From Ephydatia muelleri (taxonomy: Eukaryota; Porifera; Demospongiae; Spongillida; Spongillidae): 64,000 nucleotides of DNA. The notes beneath the pieces are model-generated. The model made no database searches. It worked only from the letters and a program-made list of their open reading frames with translations, and was not told the DNA's origin. The position numbers and the translations under genes are program-made. Shown here piece after piece: positions 22,560 to 33,088 of this stretch (positions are counted from its first letter, which is position 1; each line of letters begins with the position of its first letter). The stretch is from the NCBI GenBank assembly GCA_013339895.1, contig JABACO010000004.1, forward strand, positions 11,100,218 to 11,164,217, read 5' to 3'.

Positions 22560-24330
22560 TGAACACGTAGGCAAAGATGAGGAGAGTGAAGATGAGGATA
22601 ACTATTCAGATGGAATTAAAACCTGGACCCTTGCACAGGCTGCCTGGTAACTTCCAGTTCTAAGAGAACAAACTGTGTACCTATGTCTTAAAAGCACACA
22701 CTTTATATGTGTAGCACCTATATACAAACCACACATTGTGTGCAGCAATGGTGATGGCATGCATGGGAGCATTAGTCCTGATGCCATAAACTTCACAATC
22801 AAGTACATGATGGGAGGGGGGTGAGTGGCCTGATGCAAAGCCTTTGGCCTAGTGGTAGAGGCATTTTAGTCTGTTGCATAATGTCCTGGTACTTTGTTGT
22901 TCTAGGGTTCAATAAGAGAGCTCTGTTTTAAAAGTCTGTTTGGGACTGTTTCTATGGAGATGACAATCCTGTATCTATTTTTTTGTACTGGTGAAGAACA
23001 GCAGGGTCCAGGAACCCAATGTTGAGACTGACCATCTGGAGTCATCCACCTCAGGCTCAGTGAATTTACTCAATCAGAGTTTTGACACTAGGTTCCAACC
23101 TACCAGGCAAGATGTCTGCTGGTCCGGAGGGCATGCATTTCTTCATCAAGTGGTCCAAAACCAACCAGATGGGCAGGTGTGTTCAGCATACCAAAGGCAG
23201 GCACATGTGTCCAGTTCCAGCAATGGAGGCCTACAGAGAATGTTGTCACTGTTCCACTCACTCCTCACCCCTCTTCCACTTCAAAGATGGGAGAACACTC
23301 ACATCTAAGAGCTTCCGCTCCACCTTTCTACCCCTGGTATGGTGGAGCTATGTGGCTACAATCCAGCCAAATATAACACCCACATTGGTGCAGCCATGTA
23401 CAGTAGCTGCCAGAACAGGCCTTCCCACTGACACCATTTGGAACCTCGGAAGAGGTGAAGCAAAGCATACCAGACATACGTATTGGTGCAGCCACAGTAC
23501 ATGTAAACTCTAATTGCTAACTAGCAATAGCACAAATTGTGCATGTTTTAACTGCACATTACATGTATATATGTTCACACAAACCACACACTGCGGTGTG
23601 CAGAGACAGGGGTTGGGCCTGATGCCATAACATGGGAGGGGGGTGGAGTGTGCTTTGACCCTGATGCAGGGCTTTGGCCTAGTGGTAGACTGAGCAGTGC
23701 CCCGATGTGTAGACAAAGCTTTCCTTAATGTAAGTATATATTGTGATAGCGCTCTTCCATTGGCGAAGTCCCAGAGAGTGCTTCGCAGTTAAGCGCTTTA
23801 CGCGTATTGATCGACGCACACATGCAGACAAATATTGAAAATGCGGCACATTCAGACTTGATGTTAATCGATCTAGGTAAGACTGAGAAGCCTACGTAGG
23901 TCGTAGCTGTACTGGAAAGTGCTAACGAATCATTTTTTTCCCCTGCGTGTAAGCGTATCAGTGCACGTGCCTAGCCTACGCGCTTCATTCATCGAGCTGC
24001 ATGCAGGCTAAACGAACACTGTTTACAATAAACTTCAAGTGAAAACAACCCACTATATAGGTCAAAAGTGTCCATGACGACGTCTTGTATACAATAAATA
24101 TAATAGCTTCACCATAATGCATTAGCAGTGAGCTAGGTGGTGGGTGTCCCTCTAGCTGGCAGTCTAGACCTATGGGAATTGGGGGGAGGAGGCTAGCTAC
24201 CTGGCTTGCTATTGGCTCAGATCATCGCCAGCAGCCTTGTTAATCTTCAGCTGAATTAACTTATTGTGCACATTTATTCACCATTGGACAATTATTGCCA
24301 ATATTTATTCTATAATTTTGGCAGATGACG
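22560..24330 (+). repeat. Dispersed repeat shared with 45830-46500 (inverse)
   Basis: Blocks such as GGCCTAGTGGTAGA, CATGGGAGGGGGGTGGAGTG, CGACCTACGTAGG (inverse form) and CACATTTATTCACCATT occur in the same relative order in both places. The copy here also holds the recombinase remnant, which the other lacks. Confidence 0.65.
22991..23520 (+). pseudogene. Tyrosine recombinase (phage-integrase-like) remnant
   Basis: The frame at 23082-23513 reads FIKWSKTNQMGRC, then CPVPAMEAYRECC, PLFHFKDGRTLTSKSF and GLPTDTIWNLGRG, with adjacent frames giving the GAA and YQTYV parts. This order matches the catalytic domain of tyrosine recombinases encoded by DIRS- and Crypton-like elements. The catalytic H-x-x-R block has been lost to frameshifts, so the protein is dead. 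No reverse transcriptase is seen nearby, so I cannot choose between the two element classes. Confidence 0.65.
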
Positions 24331-24663
24331 CATGGCATACTTATATGAATAAATTATGCGCGGTAGAAATTAATTTTTTGTCTTGATTTTAGTTAAAGAA
24401 TGGTTAATGGAATAATTTTTCGAAGTACATATATCATAATCAGACCGATTTATAGTACATTATAAACTTGTTTAAAATTCAATTTGAAATAAAAAGCAAG
24501 ATGACCGCCTATGTATGGGCCATTTCTGGATAAGTCATGTCCAGAACGAGAAAAGTGCACAATACTTCTCCTTGATGAAATGTACATTAGAGAAGATCTT
24601 GTGTAAAATAAGCACACTGGTGAGATGGTTGGTTTTACTGACCAGGGAAGTATTAATAACCAC

Positions 24664-24694
24664 TTCACACACACACACACACACACACACACAA
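24664..24694. repeat. (CA)n microsatellite within the transposase coding sequence
   Basis: About 15 CA units lie between the conserved INNHF and FEQSLVSGHN blocks of the P-like transposase, replacing or disrupting the linker and shifting the frame. Confidence 0.9.
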
Positions 24695-25396
24695 CCATAG
24701 ATAGCATAGCTGATGCAAGCAGATTTTGAACAGTCACTTGTAAGTGGTCATAACAGCAGCCCTAGTCTTGCAAAAACTATGGCACTGTTTATGGTGCGAG
24801 GCCTGTTCACAAGTTTGCAGTTTCCGTATGTTCATCTTGCTTGTACAAACCATTGTGGAGATCAGATGTATGATCCTCTAAGGGAAGCTATTTGGAGGAT
24901 AGAAAATGCGGGCTGAAGGTAATTATATATGTATGTTTGTATTTTATGTGGATGATTAAGGTTTCTTGTATGTATAGGTATTGGGAGTAACTTTAGATGG
25001 CGCTTCTGTGAACAGGAGTTTAGTGAAGCTTCACCAGTCACCATCTGATACAATTCCTTACAGGACACCAAATCCTTTTGCATATGATGATAGGTTCCTG
25101 TATTTTTTCTCTGATGTACCTCATTTGGTCAAAACTGTGAGGAACTGTTTCATGTCTTCATGTTGGAGTTTGTGGGGTGAGTGTTTTTAATTGTTACATA
25201 CCCCTCAAGTATGCATGCTTAACCTTAATGTTTAGTGCAAGGGAAGGAATGTATGGTGGAGTCATGTGAAGAAGTTCTATAATGAAGATTCTAGTGCTGC
25301 TATGGGATTAAGAGTGGTGCCAAAACATAAGTACGAGCACCTACACATCAGTTCATTTTCTGCTATGCGGGTTGATCTTGCTGCACATGTACAGGT

Positions 25397-26550
25397 TAGG
25401 GTGTGTAACCTCCCCTGCATAATGAAAATCGATTTTTCCGAATAATTTTAAAACACTAATCGATTTTTCAGGTTTTTGTGGATCTGAAAATCGATTTTTC
25501 CGAATAGTTTAAAAAACAAAATCGATTTTTCCGAATAGGTTTTGCCAAATTTCCTGCCGAATACTTAGGTTATTCAGGTTATTTTGCTTGTGGAGTGCAC
25601 ACTCAGAAGATAATTCATGTCTGCACAGAAATCCACCTGGTCTTGCACCCAAAATAGAGCTATGCATGTCAGTTGAAAACACAGAGACACAAAGGTCTAC
25701 AGTAGCAATGCATGTGTTTGCCAAATAGAGTTTAATAAATTGTATGTCTTTACTATGCACTTGTACATATCCATAGTAATGTATCCAACACTAACCACGG
25801 AGACCAGACATCACCATTATAAACTCACCCCACATCACCTACAATCACGTACTCCACTTACAATCATCCCACAATACTCCATTCCCGTTCTCGCTAAATG
25901 CATATGAAATTTTCCATTAATAATGCTCTCTAATTCCTCCACATACTCAAACAGAGCGTGCATACTTACTTGAAGTGGGTGAGAAGTCTGTCATTCTGTT
26001 TCACTCGCTAGCGCAATACTCAGATATGTTCACTTCGGTACCACTGTACAATAAAACAATGCAATACTAGTACTGGTACATAAATTTATTGCTACTACAT
26101 ATAACAACTCGTGGCATATACTAATGAACTTACGTGAAGACGACGATAACAGCACTGAGCTAGTACACGCTGTATATTTTGTATCCCCAATTGATGCACA
26201 TTAAATATTTTGTATTATATTACTATCTATTTACTCAATTATTGATTGCTTCCGATGTCGTTATGTATGTATAAATAGTAAAAACAACAGTGACGTAGTA
26301 TAACTCTAATTATCAATTGAAAATCATATCCGGATATCGTTATAAAAAGATATTCGAATAATGGACGAATTGTCGATGCTGACGACGAATACCTAAGTAC
26401 CTCCGAATGGAGAAACATTAACCGGTTATTTCGAATAGATAAAATTCACTAATCGATTTTTCCGAGTAATGCTAAGTTGCTATTCGAACGGATAGGTTTT
26501 TGCGAATATCCGAATAACCCGAATAACCTCATAACCGGTTACACACCCTA
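25397..26550 (-). mobile_element. TAGGGTGTG non-autonomous hAT-type element, copy B
   Basis: This is an inverted copy, 1154 bp, with the perfect target duplication GTACAGGT (25389-25396, 26551-26558). It sits inside the P-like transposase between AAHVQ and VLAVLAFAKS. It is nearly identical to copies A, C and D, so it moved recently relative to the transposase it breaks. Confidence 0.93.
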
Positions 26551-27454
26551 GTACAGGTTCTAGCTGTGTTAGCCTTTGCTAAAAGCATTTTTTATTGCAG
26601 GTGTTAAGTGAGTCTGTTCACATGCTCTGCATCTAACTGGTGGAGATGAGGCATCGGAAATTGCCCATTTGATGGATAGGTTTTTTGATGCCTCAATGTA
26701 CACAACTTTAGTCATGGTGCCAATAGGTTGAAACCCTTTCAGATGCCTTATACGTCACAAACTGACTATCAGTTAAAGGTAATATATACATTATCATGAA
26801 CTAAATTGTGTATACTAATGGTCACAATTTTTTTTCTAGTGGCTAACGGAATAATTGTTGGGCTATCTGAAGGACTGGAAAGCCTCAGTGGAACAGCGGG
26901 TTGAGTTGACAAGAACAGAACAAAACTTAATGCTCCTAAGTGCCGAAACACAGCTTGGCTTAGAGATGACCTGTATGATTTTTAGATCATTTTGTAGAAA
27001 CTGCTTATCATTGTGGTTTAATTATTTTACAGGTATGTCATTTTTGGAGTTGGTGCCATACCTGTTTATTATGCTGGATGTTGAGTCTTTTCTCAGCCAG
27101 GGTTTATGCCAAGACCCACTGGAACGTTTTTTGGTCTACAAAGGCAGAGAGGGGGTAAAACCCTAATGCTGTGGAATTTGCAATAAATACTCAAGCATTG
27201 AGAGTGGTTAAATCTGTGTGCAAGAGTTCATCATTGGGAAACTGCCAGCGTGGACCTGTTGATTTGGCAAATATGGACGAACAAAAAGGAGACGTATTTC
27301 AGGAAAGCACTGTATGTGTAGTAGAATAATTTTATTTTTTATCCATCCAACAGATCGTTCAACCTCTAAACCACCCACATCATCTGCCTTAGAGCGATCT
27401 GAAAAACTACTAATCGGAATGCCCACATTAGGTAGTGCTGGATAATGTATTGAT

Positions 27455-28493
27455 ATGGAATCAAGAGATTTCGTTCAAACAGTGTCCAGCAGTGCACCAT
27501 CTGAAAATTCTATCACTGTGAAGCGTACAGAAGTTATGGGAAAAGGTTTGTTAGCCATTTTGTACAATGACATACTTATGATGTCACCATCTGTACAGAG
27601 CAATGGATACTTTGTTGGAGGAAGACACATGGCTTCTAAATACTAATGCATCAGTTGCCATACACAAAATGGCTGAAAGTGCGTGCCAATGGCACCCCGA
27701 TGAATCTAAAGCAATGGAAAACACAGTCACTTCAATGCTACAGAAATGCATGCCAAAGTCAAAAAGCTGCAAGCGGCATCAGATGTGGTCACGTTATCAC
27801 AAGCTACGTATTTCACCTGAATATGCAAGTGCCTGGAACAGCTTTCTACGCAGTCTTGAGGATGTGTACACTTCAACATTAGTATGTTGGACATTTCATG
27901 TTCAAGGAATTTGTGAAATCTCACTATGCAGTTCATACTCCGGCTTCTAGAAACACGGACTGTGGTCTTACATGTCCGGAAATATATGCACTTCGATATT
28001 CTGCAGGATATGTTCCTCATGCATGCTTTGAAAAAGAAATTGGAAAAGTCTAAGGGCAGGAAAAAAGACCTATTGAACTGTCTTGGTGACATGCTGAACT
28101 CTGATGACACTGTACAATGCGATTCTACTGATTGGATCGACTGTGTTGACTGAGGAGGCCTGACATTTGTAAGCGGTCTTACCTTTGAAGTTTTCTAGCA
28201 ATGGAGCTTGAAATTCGTAGCCATTTGCAAGGTTGTCATGTTGTAAGCCTGAAAACTTCATCTCAGATATAGCACCAGCAGTTAAGAACAATGAAGATGT
28301 TCTATTCTTTTGGTAGATGCTAAGTTCTTTTTGGGATGAGGAATCAAGCAAAACTTTGTTTCAAATGGTTGTAGATTTATGTGATATGGCTAACAGTTCG
28401 TGGTTATTCATACTCAAGTGCTTGGGTAGAAAAGTACAAGGTTGCCCAAAAGAAATCCACACAGAAGTCTAAAGGCATTAGGAAGCAGCTGTA
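27455..28493 (+). pseudogene. Unknown second ORF behind the P-like transposase
   Basis: Frames in series read DTLLEEDTWLLNTNA, MWSRYHKLRISPEYASAWNS, then FKEFVKSHY, LTCPEIYALRYSAGYVPHAC, LLNCLGDMLNSDDT, STDWIDCVDRGGL-like and GLTFEVFLAMELEI-like blocks. It ends in SSAWVEKYK and QKSKGIRKQL with a stop at 28491-28493. From memory, similar proteins of unknown function occur in many copies in sponge and coral genomes. It is on the same strand as the transposase and starts right after it, so it could be an accessory gene of the same element. Several frameshifts show that this copy is dead. No function is assigned. Confidence 0.5.
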
Positions 28494-28986
28494 GGCTTTT
28501 GTTCATGCATGGTTATGTGTGTAGTGTTTAATGCATTTGTACGGATTCGTCTACGGCACGCGTTAATAAGTGTTATGTGGGTCCGTACACAGGAAAAAAA
28601 CGCGTAGAATCAGTTTTTGATTCAATAACTGTTTTTTTTTTTCAATTGTCGCTTGTGATTTGCAATTGATTCTACGCTTAGAAAATCATACCATGATTCC
28701 TTAATTTATAAAATAATCACGTAATGACGATCAAAAAATCACGTAATGATTTCCCAAGTGTACATGAATGGATTTTACAGACGATACATCAATGCTACCT
28801 TTAATTCAGGTAGTTAGTGGAATAAGTTGATCAGCAATTTTGCTGTCGATGCTAAGCATTTGTATGCAATGCTGCATGCATGTATTTGAAATTTTATATA
28901 CACTGACAAACTTTATATTTCCTATACATTACACAGCACTAATACATATACTACAATACAACTGATCTTGATGTACGTACAATTCA
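28494..28986. other. Intergenic stretch with a weak hairpin
   Basis: GCGTAGAATCA near 28604 faces TGATTCTACGC near 28668, making an imperfect stem about 75 bp across. No coding signal is seen. Confidence 0.4.
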
Positions 28987-29262
28987 TTATCTTGGAAGTT
29001 CAAGAACATAAAAGGATGATCCTTTTCCTGCTTGAGCTAAGGCACATCGGCCTTCAAATCTTCTGGGACTTATTATCCTATCTTGCTCATAAAATTTATT
29101 ACTAACCATATAAAGCCGACTTAATTTGTCTATCTCAGGAGACTTAAAGCACATCCATTTCACATAAGACCAAATGCATTCTTTTAGTTCTTCCTGCAGA
29201 CCGTCTTGCTTTAACCCCAATGCTTTTATTGTACGAAAATTGGTATGATTATACAAACTCAT
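28987..29262 (-). CDS. Hypothetical protein, 91 residues
   Basis: The minus-strand frame starts MSLYNHTNFRTIKALGLKQ and ends FYVLELPR. It is mildly basic with no membrane segment or recognised domain. It is divergent from the transposase start at 29423 and could belong to the same element or be chance. A real short gene is possible but not supported beyond the open frame. Confidence 0.25.
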   Translation of the reverse strand: MSLYNHTNFRTIKALGLKQDGLQEELKECIWSYVKWMCFKSPEIDKLSRLYMVSNKFYEQDRIISPRRFEGRCALAQAGKGSSFYVLELPR

Positions 29263-29422
29263 ATTTATGCTAATTCAACAATTGTACGATTTTCGGTACC
29301 TTTCTGTAGAAAAACACCCAAGCAAGTTCACTCATTCTTTCACTCGACCAAAGCCATCCTCTTTGGATTAAAGTTAAGTGTACACACAATAAGCTGTTGC
29401 GTGAGTGTTGGAGTAATAGCAC

Positions 29423-30439
29423 ATGGCGCAAGGAACACAGCTCGATGTTGAGTACACTTCTTACGATGCGGAAGATGACATTTTGGGGCCCGCAGACGTC
29501 TTGGACAGTTCCAGCGAGGAAGAAGATGAAGCGCGAGGTGACTACACATACCTTGGGGTTCGACCTGACAGAATTTTAACCATGTACGGAGAAAGCTGGT
29601 GGAAAACATTCGTTCTGATATTATGATATCCTTGAGAAAAGCACGCATGAAGTTGGGTATTCCTGAAGGAGAAAACTTGGATGATTATAACCTTTTATTA
29701 AACCTTTTTTTGCCTCCTACCTTTGTGTTGAAGCTTCAGACTGCTCTAAATAGAGCATATGTAGGAACAAGTGACGTGTTGAGTTTGGCTGATATTGAGC
29801 AATGTCTTAAGACAGTCTTTTTGATTCATTTCTATAATTGCTCTCCTACTACCTTTTTTGATGAAGAGAACCATCCCATGGCACGTGAATTGGATTACCC
29901 AGTGTGGAAAAGGTTCTTACATGGTTTGTCATATTCCCCAAATAAGGAACAATTTGGTGAAATGTGGGGAGAAGCAATGTTGTATGATTCATCCATAACT
30001 TTTGCTGCCTCAGGTAAAGTGCATAAGTGTAGTGTAATCGATGGTTATATACTTTATTTTCTTACATTTTGATCTTTGGCCTACATGTGTTGACATTTTG
30101 TTTCACAAGGGTCTCACTATTCTTTCAGCGGATGATGATCAACTGCAGTTAAGATCAATATTAAATGCAACAGAGGGCCTTACTAGAAAACATAATCCCA
30201 GGAAGCGGTATGGTCCACAGCAGGATGTGTGGTGTTCATTTGCTACTGGTGCTGTGATCAGTGCTCATGTGATATCATCACTGCAAAGTGAGAGTGATAG
30301 TTTTCGATATTGCATGCAAACCTGTGCAAAGGCAATAAGTTTTAATGTTGCATTGCAGTATGGTTTTTCAATCATCATTGCTCTAGATCGAGGATACAGT
30401 GGAATAACAAATACAACAGATGCTGCTGACAACATCTAG
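29423..30439 (+). pseudogene. DDE-like transposase fragment, unplaced family
   Basis: The frame starts with an acidic N-terminus (DVLDSSSEEEDEA). After a one-base shift near 29595 it continues RSDIMISLRKARMKLGIPEG, then WKRFLHGLSYSPNKEQFGEM. A 115 bp intron (30014-30128, GTAAAG to TTTCAG) is followed by ASADDDQLQLRS, HNPRKRYGPQQDVWC and IIALDRGYSG. The spaced acidic residues in SADDDQ and LDRGY look like two of the three metal-binding residues of a DDE transposase, by inference only. The third is not identified because the frame ends at 30439, next to the endonuclease fragment. I cannot assign a superfamily. Confidence 0.5.
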
Positions 30440-30480
30440 GTGGAATTTAAAAGTATATAAAAATTATTCCTTCCACATCC

Positions 30481-30827
30481 CAAGGTCTACATCATGACCC
30501 CATTGAATTCAGGGTAGCTGTCAAGTGGTGGCTGGGCCTAGATACCTCCTAGGGCTCTCAGTGTGCCTTCTGCCCTGCCCACAGTCTGGACCCTCTTGGA
30601 CACCATGCTTTAACATGCAAATGTGGGGGTGATGTTGTATTACACCATAATGCACTCAGGGACACTTTAGTGCACTTCCTTCACCGTGCGCATGCATCTG
30701 CCCATATTGAAGTTGGCGCTGGGCTCTTTCCCGACCATTTGCAGTCACGACCGGCCGATATTCTTTTGCAGAATTGGAACCGTGGAAGGCCCGTTGCCCT
30801 GGACATCTCCGTTGTCTCACCATGAAT
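30481..30827 (+). pseudogene. R2-type restriction-like endonuclease fragment
   Basis: One frame with an internal TAG near 30550 reads VAVKWWLGLD, then CAFCPAHSLDPLGHHALTC, HHNALRDTL, HIEVGAGLFPDH, SRPADILLQNW and GRPVALDISVVSP. The C-x2-C, H-x4-C, H-H-N, PAD and LDxSV spacing fits the zinc module plus PD-(D/E)xK-type nuclease at the C-terminus of R2-like non-LTR retrotransposons. In those elements it nicks the target for target-primed reverse transcription. No reverse transcriptase precedes it, so it is a 3' fragment, as expected from 5'-truncated insertion. It is the best preserved of three copies in the window. Confidence 0.6.
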
Positions 30828-31026
30828 GAGTATATGACACTAGAAAACAATGGAACAAAACAGAAATGAAGTCATGCTCACCAACAAAGAGTAAGACATG
30901 TATATTGTTACTAATATCACTATGCATGCATGTGTTGATTTACATTAAAATATTGCATCATTTTCTGATCAACATTATTAGTTAGTTTTATTCCTTCATA
31001 GTTATTAGTTTATTTTGTTTTAATTA

Positions 31027-31890
31027 TTGAATTTGACCTCTCCAGGCAAGGCTGTAACTAGGTGCTCATTGGATGAAGAAATGAGAAATACTGTCTTATC
31101 CAGTACTGGATGGCTTGATGACACCATCATCAATCGAGTTCAAAGCATTCTTAGGGAACAGTTTGGAGCAGCAGGATTTCAAAATACTACACTAGGAACT
31201 CTATTGTTGTTTGATGTTATTAGAAGTGAGTTCATCCAAATACTGCACAATGGTAAAAACCATTGGCTGACAATTTCCACTATTGGCCTGCCAGCATCAA
31301 CAGTCAATGTTTATGACAGCCTTTACCAATCACTGTCACAATGTACTATTGATCAGATTTGTGCTGTGATGTTTTCCACCAATGATGTTAGATGTAGAGC
31401 AGCAGACCAACAATTCTGACTGTGGTGTGTATGCAATAGCATATGCCACCAGTCTCTGTTTCAGTGAGGATATAAGTTGTATTCAATTCTGTCAGCAAAA
31501 TGAGAAGCCATTTAGTAAGTTGCCTTGAAAAGGGCCAAATGTCTCCTTTCCCGAGCATCCATATGGATGTTTCAACATGTTCAGTGGTGGCACAAGAGAC
31601 AATCCAGATCTCCTGTAGCTGCCGAATGCCACGAGTTGGTAGAATGATTCAGTGTTGCTGTGGCAAAGAATGGTATCATAAGAAGTGTGAAAACGTCACA
31701 AGGAATTGGCATCCTCTTGGAAGTGCAGGCTGTGCACCAAGAAATGAATATCGATCATGGTGCTTCATTCCTTTTGCGTCATTGCTGTATGTCTCCGTTG
31801 CATGTATAAGATTAGATATGTATCGAGGAAGCATGCAGGACACCCGGAGGAACATAACTATTGTTAGATCTATACGATATGGTGCATAGG
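31027..31890 (+). pseudogene. Ulp1-like protease plus PHD finger, end of a Ginger-type protein
   Basis: The frame has TGWLDDTIINRVQSILREQF, the entry motif of C48 (Ulp1/adenain) proteases. It continues with the catalytic His in KNHWLTISTIG, Asp in VNVYDSLY, and, after a one-base frameshift near 31385, Gln and Cys in QTNNSDCGVYAIAYA. Further on, ISCSCRMPRVGRMIQCCCGK and EWYHKKCENV form a PHD-type zinc finger. The same pair of domains ends the protein at 35963-37210. A Ginger terminus follows at 31914-32208. C48 proteases usually cleave ubiquitin-like or viral proteins; the role in the transposon is unknown. Frame breaks between protease and PHD mark it as decayed. Confidence 0.7.
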
Positions 31891-31913
31891 GAGCAAGGAA
31901 GATTTAAAAATAG

Positions 31914-32154
31914 CAAGTATCATCATTAAAGTGATCAACACTCAAAGTTCTTAAGGAGAGCGCAACAGCATGCACTAATATCCTATCGAATGTGCTATTT
32001 TGGTTAAGCGTTGCTTGCAAAAACGAAGGGGGACAGCAAATCCTAAAGCGGACCGATAATCCTAGGAATAATTGTCCTAGGGGGGACAACGTATCCTAGG
32101 CTACGTTGTCCGGCGGACAATGTAGCCTAGGATACGTGGTCCGGCCGGACAATA

Positions 32155-32190
<36 letters not shown>

Positions 32191-32208
32191 ACAGGGTATC
32201 CTGCTACA
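31914..32208 (+). mobile_element. Right end of a Ginger-type transposon
   Basis: The sequence ends ATCCTGCTACA followed by CCGG (32209-32212), which matches the Ginger pattern of TGTA termini and CCGG target duplications. It is nearly the inverse of 43388-43640 in the non-autonomous copy, including stacked palindromes such as CAACGTATCCTAGGCTACG. A run of about 31 G (32159-32189) lies close to the terminus. No matching left end was found upstream to 26 kb. Confidence 0.75.
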
Positions 32209-32212
32209 CCGG

Positions 32213-32942
32213 TCCCTGCAAATAATTATTACATGTACATGTATGGGTAGAAGGTTGTCTAGTCAGAATAGGTTATGGAGTCGTGATGTTGCAGCTCGGT
32301 ATACCATACATATACAACCAGAACTCGTATGTACATGTATACGTTTTTAGGCCTATATACATGTATGTACAGCACAGACTCACATTTTTCGAAAAACCTT
32401 CTTCAAACGCTGTACATATGTGTGTGCGCTATCATTACAAGCTGAATTAAATTTAACGAGTAAAGGAATTACAATTCATAGTGAGGAAATACTTACGAAA
32501 GTTGTCAAGCCAATCATTACGGTATTCCTTTTGTTTCCAATTGCTATGAAATATATCAATTTCGCGTAGAATTAGTGTGTTGCTGCAGTACTGTAATGAT
32601 GAATATAATGACATAGTACATTGTACACACGGTGAAATTGGAGAATGACTAGTTGGGCGTTGCCCGATCTTATGGTCGGGCCACATTCAACTAGAGATCG
32701 AATGACTACATATTCTGTAATTAAAAAAATCATGTCAGTGTTGGTCATGTGGACGTAAGTTTCCAATCAGAATGCTGGTATGACTGCATTCCTATTTTGC
32801 ATGTTTAAGGTCTGGGAGTGTGATTTTTCACAGCTTCGTGGTACTGTATACTTATTGCGTGATAATCATATGAACAAACAAGTTATTAAAAACAATCTCT
32901 ATGTGAAAGTTGATGGTATATAGAATTTGAACGCACAAGAAG
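32213..32942. other. Intergenic stretch
   Basis: AT-rich sequence without a recognisable gene. Minus-strand ORFs at 32453-32686 and 32572-32766 overlap each other and carry no domain. Confidence 0.4.
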
Positions 32943-33033
32943 ACAAGGGTCTAACAATAAGGAAAGATGTAATACTCCTATATTTAGCACATTTGTAGGA
33001 TATGTTATTCGTGTGCTAAATATAGGACTATTA
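32943..33033 (-). repeat. Short palindromic repeat, copy 2
   Basis: CCTATATTTAGCAC and GTGCTAAATATAGG form a near-perfect stem around a loop of about 20 bases. A shared arm, CAAGGGTCTAACAATAAGG, lies before it. It is inverted relative to 1205-1284 and ends 55 bp before the start codon of receptor copy 3. Confidence 0.75.
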
Positions 33034-33088
33034 CTTATTCACTCTACTTGTCATAATTCTAAAGAACTGCATGAGCTATTAATTAAAC

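Larger units (their letters stand above)
24533..27440 (+). pseudogene. P-element/THAP9-like transposase, C-terminal half
   Basis: It continues the gene broken at 20662. Blocks in order are LLLDEMYIREDLV, HTGEMVGFTDQGSINNHF, MALFMVRGLFTSLQFPYVHL, VLGVTLDGASVNRSLVKLH, FLYFFSDVPHLVKTVRNC, then AMRVDLAAHVQ, which is cut by hAT copy B at 25397. After it come LHLTGGDEASEIAHLMDRFF, YLKDWKASVEQR, LLSAETQLGLEMT, LCQDPLERFLVYKGREG and VEFAINTQALRVVKSVCKSS. The DDE residues are within the first blocks. Damage includes a TAA in the first block, a CA-repeat in the coding region, missing bases near 24914, a stop after VMVPIG and a frameshift near 27155. Introns at about 24918-24978 and 25176-25233 fit GT-AG. 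Confidence 0.82.
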
